Origin: Candidatus Cardinium sp. cBcalN2
Lineage (GTDB): Bacteria; Bacteroidota; Bacteroidia; Cytophagales; Amoebophilaceae
DNA length: 5,176 bases
NCBI RefSeq assembly: GCF_022810445.1
Contig: NZ_JAACGD010000110.1
Span: 1-5,176, forward strand
Reading direction: 5' to 3'
Part shown: piece after piece, positions 1 through 5,176 of the stretch
Numbering within the stretch: position 1 is the first letter of the stretch
Layout of the letters: each line of letters starts with the position of its first letter
The notes under the pieces: model-generated
Databases searched by the model: none
Told to the model about the DNA's origin: nothing
What the model saw: the letters and a program-made list of their open reading frames with translations, nothing else
Program-made: the position numbers and the translations under genes

Positions 1-68
1 CATAGTGGTGAACGGAAACAAACTTGTGTAGTAGTTTAGGTATAACCTGACAGGCAGTAAAATAACAA

Positions 69-219
69 TAGACCTCTTAAGAAAACCTATTTCTAATGGC
101 AATTTGGGTGTCGACACTTGTTTGTATGCCTACCTAAAATAGATTACGTACGCTCGAGGTACTCGATTACGCTTTTCATTAAAAATGGCTCATCAAAAAT
201 AGGTTTTTCAAGAGGTCTA
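69..219. mobile_element. MITE-like element with imperfect terminal inverted repeats and TA flanks
   Basis: Two arms of about 28 bases, at 70-98 and 191-218, are imperfect reverse complements. Both start from the outer end with AGACCTCTT, then share an AAAACCTATTT core, with a few mismatches and one single-base gap. The dinucleotide TA lies directly outside the GACCTC/GAGGTC ends (69-70 and 218-219), as expected for a TA target duplication made by Tc1/mariner-IS630-like or some IS5-like transposases. The interior has no convincing ORF but holds a 10-bp perfect palindrome (108-117, GTGTCGACAC) and a short hairpin (154-166, TCGAG-GTA-CTCGA). It lies just downstream of the WASP-like gene's stop. 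The inverted repeat is seen directly; the mobile-element reading is inference, and a plain transcript-end stem-loop is the alternative. Confidence 0.5.
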
Positions 220-237
220 ATAGCTATAAATAGCTAT
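220..237. repeat. tandem palindrome hairpin downstream of the WASP-like gene
   Basis: The self-complementary octamer ATAGCTAT occurs twice (220-227 and 230-237), separated by AA. The 18 bases can therefore fold as one hairpin on either strand. It begins about 35 bases past the stop of the minus-strand gene, so it could help end that transcript, but there is no clear T-run and the stem is A/T-rich and weak. Confidence 0.3.
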
Positions 238-271
238 AGGATGGAAGACATATTTAGAGTCCTGCGATTCA

Positions 272-2323
272 CTAGTCCCATTCACCATCGGAATCAGAAC
301 TTGACTGACCTTCATCTTCACTATTATCATGGTTGCCAGTCATTTGCTGAGACCTATCTTGAAGTAATTTTGCCAAAATTTCAGGCAACGAAGCCGGTTT
401 ATGCGAGCTTTTCGGACTTAATGGACGATCTTGAGCATTTTTCAACTTTATACCTTCTTGGATTTGCTTTAACAAGTCATAATGAAGGCCAGAATGATTA
501 TTGTTATTGTCAGTTTTGCCTACTAGTGGTTGCTCATTTACATTAGGTAGCTTTTCAAGTGTCTTAAGCTGCTTAAGCTTTTCTTTAATTTCATCCTTGG
601 ATATTATATGATTGCCTGCTTCACCTACATTAGCTTCTTTAGATAGATTACTATTGTTCATTCCAACTTCGGGCCGTGATTGCATAGGCTGAAGTAGTGG
701 ACTAACTGTATTTGTATTCGAGATGAACGGTAGCGGTGGCGGCGGTGGTGGTGTTGGTACAGGTGATCCATTACTCCTAGTCATCGACAATGAGGGAAGT
801 GAAACTGATTCTTGTCGAAATTGCGCTGTACCTGTTGTAGATGACTCACTAGTATGAGTGACCGAATTATTGTTATTATTGGTCAAACTAGCCCCTACAC
901 TGTTTTGAGCCTCAAGAAAATTTCTACTAGTGGGTGTAAGTGGAGGTGGTGAAAAGGGTAACAAAGTCTGACCAGAGCTGGGTGCTGGATTTAGAAGAGG
1001 TAGAATGGTTTTATTTGCCCCATTAACCTGATTAGATTCGACTACTACTGGTTCATTGATTATTGGATTAGGCTCACCATTTACAACCTGCGGATCACCA
1101 TCAGTTTCATCTTTAGATTTATTCACCTCTTTTGTAGACCCATTCGCTTCTTTGGAAACTGGTGGTTGTGATGGCACTATAGCAGGAGTAGGCATAGCGG
1201 TATAAGAATAAAATGGCTGATAGAACTGTTGTGTATCTTTCGTTATAGATAATTTTAAATTGTCTAATTTGATTAGACGATAATAGCTTCCATAGTTAAG
1301 GTAGCAATAGACTGATGCATAACCTTCTAAGCGTAAACTTTTATCCTTATCTTGTGATTTTATATCTAAATCAAAGGCATCAGCTTTTAATTCATTGCCA
1401 ACCAGTGAGGCAGGGCAGATTATGTATTCTTTTGTCTCTGCTACCGCTGCTTTGGCCAGCCATGTTGGGTCAGTTGCTAACATAGCTTTAACCAAATTAG
1501 CCAGGCTATTGTCGTCTCTAACTAATAAGAAACCTACCTGTTTAAGGCCTTGAAGTTTATCAGGAGATACACTGCCTGTAATCGATAGCCTGCTGCTAGC
1601 CAAGGTTAGGTCACCGGTAGAAGAGATATTAAACTTTTTATATAGATCTTTCTTAAACATCGTAGAGGATGTTATGCCATCTTCTGCAAAGATAGGTTTG
1701 TCGCCAAGAGGTGGCTTATAGCAAAATGCTACATTACTATGAAGCGTACTATGGGTGGATTGACTTAATTGGCTGGATAATAACGCAAATAAAGCAGGAT
1801 CCATCTTTATCATACGGGAATCGGAAACAGTATCATAGCGCATATACAACTTACCTGACACCTCATCTTGCTCAGAAAGAGCAGTCCATCCGTCTTGGGA
1901 TGGAAGCTTAACAAGAAGCCTTTCTTCGGTTTCAGGTACTACAAAAACACCACATGAAGCATCACCTAGATGTAGGTCTAGTAGTGTTGCCTGACCTGAC
2001 AAAGATGTAACGCCTAATGCATAAAGTTCAGCTTTATCTAGCTTTTTAAACGCATTTGTTTCTAATGCATCATCTTTAGGTGGTAGACCATTAGGATCAT
2101 TAACTTTATTTCCTAGATTATTTGCTGCTGAGACGACCGAATGGTTTATCTGATCTGTTGTTGCACTACTAGCACTACTATTGCTATTATAGAAGCTAGG
2201 ACAGGCTTTGCCGCTAAATAAAATATAAGTGGCTGAAAAAATAAAACTTGGACTGATAAATCCTTTACGAATTGATGTAATGTTATTCAACTTATTGGCC
2301 ATAATTGTTTTTTGCTTTTTCAT
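272..2323 (-). CDS. predicted secreted WASP-like (VCA-domain) actin-nucleation effector
   Basis: This 683-residue protein probably activates the host Arp2/3 complex. Seen in order: a basic start and hydrophobic stretch (about 22-37) ending in SGKAC, read as an export signal or membrane anchor; an unrecognised, apparently folded region (about 95-365); a disordered Pro/Asn/Ser/Thr-rich linker (about 375-560) with SPPPLTP (458-464) and PTPPPPPPLP (523-532), which are profilin/VASP/SH3-type ligands; a charged helix (577-592); a WH2 motif (612-632) with LLKQIQEGIKLK; an amphipathic helix (646-658) ending LLQDRS; and an acidic tail (667-683) ending DSDGEWD. In N-WASP the WH2 core is LLDQIRQGIQLK, the central helix ends MQKRS, and the acidic tail ends DEWED, so order and key residues (Ile621, Gly624, Leu627-Lys628, Arg657, Trp682) agree. 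No GTPase-binding domain is recognised. RickA of Rickettsia and ActA of Listeria are known bacterial analogues. The start is the first ATG of the frame; Met8 is an alternative and no Shine-Dalgarno precedes either. It is divergent from the phosphatase gene. Confidence is high for the gene and moderately high for the VCA reading. Confidence 0.88.
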   Translation of the reverse strand: MKKQKTIMANKLNNITSIRKGFISPSFIFSATYILFSGKACPSFYNSNSSASSATTDQINHSVVSAANNLGNKVNDPNGLPPKDDALETNAFKKLDKAELYALGVTSLSGQATLLDLHLGDASCGVFVVPETEERLLVKLPSQDGWTALSEQDEVSGKLYMRYDTVSDSRMIKMDPALFALLSSQLSQSTHSTLHSNVAFCYKPPLGDKPIFAEDGITSSTMFKKDLYKKFNISSTGDLTLASSRLSITGSVSPDKLQGLKQVGFLLVRDDNSLANLVKAMLATDPTWLAKAAVAETKEYIICPASLVGNELKADAFDLDIKSQDKDKSLRLEGYASVYCYLNYGSYYRLIKLDNLKLSITKDTQQFYQPFYSYTAMPTPAIVPSQPPVSKEANGSTKEVNKSKDETDGDPQVVNGEPNPIINEPVVVESNQVNGANKTILPLLNPAPSSGQTLLPFSPPPLTPTSRNFLEAQNSVGASLTNNNNNSVTHTSESSTTGTAQFRQESVSLPSLSMTRSNGSPVPTPPPPPPLPFISNTNTVSPLLQPMQSRPEVGMNNSNLSKEANVGEAGNHIISKDEIKEKLKQLKTLEKLPNVNEQPLVGKTDNNNNHSGLHYDLLKQIQEGIKLKNAQDRPLSPKSSHKPASLPEILAKLLQDRSQQMTGNHDNSEDEGQSSSDSDGEWD

Positions 2324-2716
2324 ATGTTTTTTATTATTTTTGTAAGCTCCTAAGCAAGAGTACCGCTATAGGCTATAAAAAGTATCTAAAGAAAACTAGG
2401 CTCTAGATTAAGCAAAATGCAAACAGATAGATTTTGAATACTTCACCTAAAGCACTAAAGTTTTGGCTAATCAAGGGTAATTGTTCGAACCACTTGAAAA
2501 AAGCATTACGGTGCAAGAATAGCCTATACTTAACTTAAAAGTAATAGATAGATGGTTGACTTTCTATAAAAGAAAGGCGATTACTATGTAACCGATCATC
2601 ATCAATGGCTTGTTAATGGCTATACGCCAAGCAAAAATAACGCAAATTAATAGCTTGCTAGATAAAAGCTATAAAAGAATCAAGCACTATTTAGGCCATG
2701 CAAAAAAGCCCAAAGT

Positions 2717-2827
2717 ATGATCATTTTGCTAACTTTTGCTATCACGATAACATTCGCTGCTACAAGCCTATTCTTAATGTTACTAAAAAAAAATGAAAAG
2801 ACAAACGCACGCTACTATTATTCATAA
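2717..2827 (+). CDS. possible small single-pass membrane peptide (36 aa)
   Basis: An ATG-started frame of 36 codons ends in TAA. Residues 1-23 are almost wholly hydrophobic (MIILLTFAITITF and onward), followed by a basic, polar tail rich in Lys and ending in three Tyr and Ser. That is the layout of a small inner-membrane peptide or type-I-toxin-like peptide. There is no clear ribosome-binding site and no recognised family, and an A9 run (2785-2793) falls within it. In AT-rich intergenic DNA such a frame can occur by chance or be a gene remnant. Confidence 0.22.
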   Translation: MIILLTFAITITFAATSLFLMLLKKNEKTNARYYYS

Positions 2828-2847
2828 TCATACATAAAAAATCTTAC

Positions 2848-2859
2848 ACTGTATACAGT
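2848..2859. promoter_or_regulatory. 12-bp perfect palindrome, candidate operator
   Basis: ACTGTATACAGT is a perfect 12-base dyad lying 91 bases before the phosphatase start codon, inside its expected promoter region. Symmetry of this length is typical of sites for dimeric helix-turn-helix regulators. The symmetry is seen directly; the regulatory role is inferred from position, and I found no second copy in front of the divergent gene. Confidence 0.3.
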
Positions 2860-2950
2860 ATCATTTGATTTAATAATAAAAATCACTAAAATACAGGGTC
2901 TTAATAATTTCATATTTTCTTATTCATTGCCTTTTCTTTATTTTTAAAGG

Positions 2951-4951
2951 ATGACTTATACTAAACATACTATTGTTGTACTCTCTCTCCTATTATCTTT
3001 ACAAGCCGGCAAATGCAGGCATGCTAAAGGTGGTGCACTTATACCTACTGCTAAAGCATGCTCCAAGGAAACAGATAATACAATAAAAAAGAATCATTTG
3101 TCTATTCCTGAATTTGAGCCCCAACTTAATCATAATGCTTATGGTATTGATGATATGGATAATGAGCCTTATAAGTATAAACCTAATCATAATCCTAGTT
3201 ATGATAGGTATCAGCCTGGCACTGACAACGGCTCTGGTTATGACTCTGGTTATGAATCTAATGATGAGTCTAAGAGTATACCTACACAAACGATATCACC
3301 TTCACCTACTTCCGTAGATACTGATGCAGGTTTTTCTTTTAAAGAAGAAATCGAAGCCATGCGTAACAAAGCAGATAAGAGCAGAAATATTACATGGCAT
3401 CTTTCAGGGGATAAATTAGAACGGGTAGTAGGAAAAAATTGTAATAGCCTATACGCCCTAGAAGATTACGTTGTTATAGCGCTCAACATATATCGTGCTG
3501 CAGAGAAAATATGCCTATTATATGGAAAAAATATGCCAGCAATTGCAAAGGATGCCCGTAGTTTACTTAGTTATTATGATAAATTTGTCCCTTATTATGA
3601 TTATGAAAAAAACGCAAAAGAAGAAGAAGAAAACCATTGGATAAAGACAATAAAAAAGATAAACTATGAGGTTGTAGCTTTCTTAAAGAAACATGTATTT
3701 CCAACAGTCCCTCTAGAGGCTATAAACAAAAAACTAAGATTAGCAGAAAATTATGTTGGATTAGAAGATACACACTATGATGTTACTACTACATTTCATA
3801 TAAAAGACCAAAAATTTGCCTTGGAGGATAAAAAAAATTTCCCACTAATAGAAAAACAGAAAGAAAAAATACGAAACAGAGCATCCGAACACTGGTTTAA
3901 CCGTTTAGAGGAATTTGAAAAAATGTTATTTAATAGCTATGTAGATAAATTTTTAGATGATCAACACTATGTTCCAACCCAGCTTCGAGATATTATAGGA
4001 TGTAGAAATGCATATCGAAAAAATGTTTGGAGTTATGATCAAAATAATAACAAGATCCTATTGGGCCATTATTACCACAGCGGATCATTGGCTTCACCTA
4101 ATCCACGCAAAGATGATGCATCTATAAAGGCGGACCTTGAAATTACTCAACAGAATTGGGAACAAGTCCAGCAAGCAGCCAACGGTATAGTATGGCTATC
4201 CTTAAATCGGAATATGGGGGGGCAGGATATACCACTTCTTAAGAAATTGAGTGAAAAAAAGATTGTAGAAGATACACTCCAGACAGTAGGTTATGATCAA
4301 TTTATGAATTTCTCCATCAATGAGCTATCAACCACACCTATCTTTAAACACTTAGTGGATAAGCTACCCAATCATCTACCAGCTTTTAACCAAAATCTTG
4401 ATCAAAAGAAAGAATTAGAAGATCAAAAAAGGAAGAAGTATGGTAAGGCATTAACAAAGTTACAAGAAGCTGCTAAGCAATTGAACTTAACAAATTTATG
4501 GAAACAAAATACCAATACAAGCGATAATTACTTTGCCAATCTTGCTGCAAATTATGCGCTATGTAAGATACTATTGGGGGAAAATATGGGCATTAGTTGT
4601 AAAAGTGGCAAAGATAGAACTGGTATGTTGAGTTCTTGGATTGATTCAAAGATTATTCGCGCATACTATCCACTTTTAGATGCAAAGAATAGTCCAGTCT
4701 ATAAACATCTAGTCTATTGTTGCCATTATCAACTTTTGGCTTCGATCAATGGAGGTATGCTGGGTAGGTTTGGTATGAAACCTGTGAAGAAAAATGCAGA
4801 AGCCTCCTGCTTGAGTAAACCACTCTTTTGTAAACCAGCAACTTTAACAGACATCAAATTAGATACCAACCAAGAAGGTCAAGAAGAGGGTATGGAGAAG
4901 AGTGATAAGGCACTATTTTTACCCAATCTCCATGCAGTCGAGGCTGCCTAA
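2951..4951 (+). CDS. predicted secreted SopB/IpgD-like phosphoinositide phosphatase effector
   Basis: This 666-residue protein probably removes phosphate from inositol lipids or inositol polyphosphates of the host. The main evidence is CKSGKDRTG at 550-558: a CX5R active site (Cys550, Arg556) with the two lysines and Asp of the SopB/IpgD and inositol-polyphosphate-4-phosphatase signature. Further support is NFSINELS at 453-460, matching the NFGVNEL-type motif upstream of the active site in SopB. The N-terminus (residues 4-20, TKHTIVVLSLLLSLQAG) is a good Sec-type signal. Residues about 55-125 are disordered and Tyr/Asn/Ser-rich; 130-450 is mostly charged helix without a recognised domain; about 480-500 is a Lys/Glu-rich helix. 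At 666 residues it is longer than SopB (about 560) or IpgD (about 540), owing partly to the signal and disordered part. The start is fixed by an in-frame TAA two codons upstream; AAAGG abuts the ATG directly, too close for a normal Shine-Dalgarno. Substrate specificity cannot be read from the sequence. Confidence 0.85.
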   Translation: MTYTKHTIVVLSLLLSLQAGKCRHAKGGALIPTAKACSKETDNTIKKNHLSIPEFEPQLNHNAYGIDDMDNEPYKYKPNHNPSYDRYQPGTDNGSGYDSGYESNDESKSIPTQTISPSPTSVDTDAGFSFKEEIEAMRNKADKSRNITWHLSGDKLERVVGKNCNSLYALEDYVVIALNIYRAAEKICLLYGKNMPAIAKDARSLLSYYDKFVPYYDYEKNAKEEEENHWIKTIKKINYEVVAFLKKHVFPTVPLEAINKKLRLAENYVGLEDTHYDVTTTFHIKDQKFALEDKKNFPLIEKQKEKIRNRASEHWFNRLEEFEKMLFNSYVDKFLDDQHYVPTQLRDIIGCRNAYRKNVWSYDQNNNKILLGHYYHSGSLASPNPRKDDASIKADLEITQQNWEQVQQAANGIVWLSLNRNMGGQDIPLLKKLSEKKIVEDTLQTVGYDQFMNFSINELSTTPIFKHLVDKLPNHLPAFNQNLDQKKELEDQKRKKYGKALTKLQEAAKQLNLTNLWKQNTNTSDNYFANLAANYALCKILLGENMGISCKSGKDRTGMLSSWIDSKIIRAYYPLLDAKNSPVYKHLVYCCHYQLLASINGGMLGRFGMKPVKKNAEASCLSKPLFCKPATLTDIKLDTNQEGQEEGMEKSDKALFLPNLHAVEAA

Positions 4952-4973
4952 CCTAAAATGTAGGCATTCACTA

Positions 4974-5027
4974 CTCTTGCAGAACTGCAAAAAATGCCCC
5001 TTGTAAAATAGTTCTGATGGGCAAGAG
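4974..5027 (+). terminator. stem-loop after the phosphatase gene, possible terminator
   Basis: CTCTTGC-AGAACT (4974-4986) pairs with AGTTCT (5010-5015) and, after a 5-base bulge, GCAAGAG (5021-5027). This gives a 13-bp stem with a 23-base loop starting 23 bases after the stop codon. A competing short hairpin GGGC-AAGA-GCCC (5019-5030) is followed by TTT. Neither has a long T-run, so rho-independent termination is likely but not clear-cut. Confidence 0.4.
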
Positions 5028-5050
5028 CCCTTTACAGCTGAAATAAAAAA

Positions 5051-5157
5051 GTATCTGTTCATGACATTGGTAAAAAATGGATCTTTATTGTTACTTTTTT
5101 CTTGATAAAAAAGTAGCTTTCAAAAATTCATTTTTTACCAGTGTCATGAACAGATAC
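5051..5157. repeat. 107-bp nested palindrome with 29-bp arms; MITE, IS remnant or bidirectional terminator
   Basis: Arms 5051-5079 and 5129-5157 (from GTATCTGTTCATGACA inward) are reverse complements over 29 bases with one mismatch. Inside them is a second hairpin, TACTTTTTT (5092-5100), loop CTTGAT, AAAAAAGTA (5107-5115). The inner hairpin works as a terminator on either strand by shape, and resembles A/T-rich hairpins that I recall as common between Bacteroidota genes. The near-perfect outer arms suggest a dispersed miniature element or the joined ends of a deleted insertion sequence. I see no obvious target-site duplication at its borders. The palindrome is certain from the sequence; its nature is not. 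Confidence 0.55.
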
Positions 5158-5176
5158 GTTGACTTAGCTTAACCCT

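Larger units (their letters stand above)
2324..2950. other. divergent intergenic region (promoters for both effector genes)
   Basis: These 627 bases separate the two divergent start codons, so both promoters should lie here. I could not assign a convincing -35/-10 pair or a clean Bacteroidota TAnnTTTG/TTTG pair to either gene. A near-match, TATCATTTG, sits at 2859-2867, one base too long between its TA and TTTG. The region also holds a small hairpin (2560-2576, CTTTCT-ATAAA-AGAAAG), a 12-bp palindrome (2848-2859) and one short ORF (2717-2827). Translations of the middle part on both strands give only short open stretches broken by stops, none recognisable as a transposase or other family. The length and broken coding potential fit either a long regulatory region or a decayed gene. 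Confidence 0.5.

Noticed and set aside
1..39. A 12-codon open frame from the left edge (HSGERKQTCVVV, then stop) that might be a gene tail
   Set aside because: Too short to recognise or to separate from chance; nothing else supports coding there.
118..546. Plus-strand frame of 142 codons
   Set aside because: It mostly overlaps the strongly supported VCA-like end of the minus-strand gene and crosses the inverted-repeat element; its protein shows no domain.
1711..1911. Plus-strand frame of 66 codons
   Set aside because: Antisense shadow inside the WASP-like gene, with no start signal and no recognisable product.
2198..2222. Lipoprotein reading of the WASP-like protein at Cys41
   Set aside because: The residues before Cys (G-K-A) do not fit the usual lipobox, so a lipid anchor is not supported by sequence alone.
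2478..2500. TTCGAACC sequence resembling a tRNA T-loop
   Set aside because: No flanking T-stem pairing, anticodon arm or acceptor stem could be found.
2540..2700. Possible decayed transposase in the intergenic region
   Set aside because: Open stretches on both strands are under 30 codons and show no motif of a known transposase family.
2999..3317. Frames of 96 codons (minus) and 67 codons (plus) at the start of the phosphatase gene
   Set aside because: Their Ile/Leu/Met/Arg-rich proteins are what the Asn/Tyr/Asp-rich low-complexity codons of the real gene give in other frames.

Overview
The window is AT-rich DNA that looks like the accessory genome of an intracellular bacterium. Both large genes encode proteins with an N-terminal export-type hydrophobic segment followed by eukaryote-directed domains. 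Neither start codon has a well-spaced Shine-Dalgarno sequence, the flanks carry miniature-element-like inverted repeats, and an A/T-rich hairpin recalls ones seen in Bacteroidota. My best guess is a Bacteroidota endosymbiont of the Cardinium/Amoebophilus type. This is inference from style only: there is no rRNA or housekeeping gene, and a rickettsial or gammaproteobacterial symbiont is not excluded.

Layout. Positions 1-271 are non-coding and hold a roughly 150-bp inverted-repeat element flanked by TA (69-219) and a small hairpin (220-237). Positions 272-2323 (minus strand) encode a 683-residue protein with an N-terminal export segment, an unrecognised domain, a long disordered proline/asparagine-rich linker, and a C-terminus arranged like the VCA region of WASP/N-WASP: polyproline, WH2 motif, amphipathic 'central' helix, and an acidic tail ending Glu-Trp-Asp. 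Positions 2324-2950 are a 627-bp divergent intergenic region with a 12-bp perfect palindrome near the second gene and one possible 36-codon membrane peptide. Positions 2951-4951 (plus strand) encode a 666-residue protein with an export signal, a tyrosine-rich disordered segment, and a C-terminal domain with the SopB/IpgD-type phosphoinositide phosphatase active site (CKSGKDRTG) and the upstream NF-x-x-NEL-type motif. Positions 4952-5176 hold a stem-loop and a 107-bp nested palindrome.

How they may work together (inference). One gene encodes a predicted Arp2/3 activator and the other a predicted phosphoinositide phosphatase. In host cells phosphoinositides and actin nucleation are coupled: PIP2 and Cdc42 act upstream of N-WASP, and SopB/IpgD act on that axis. 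The divergent pair therefore reads as a small effector locus for remodelling host membrane and actin. The VCA-like C-terminus is the most notable feature of the window.
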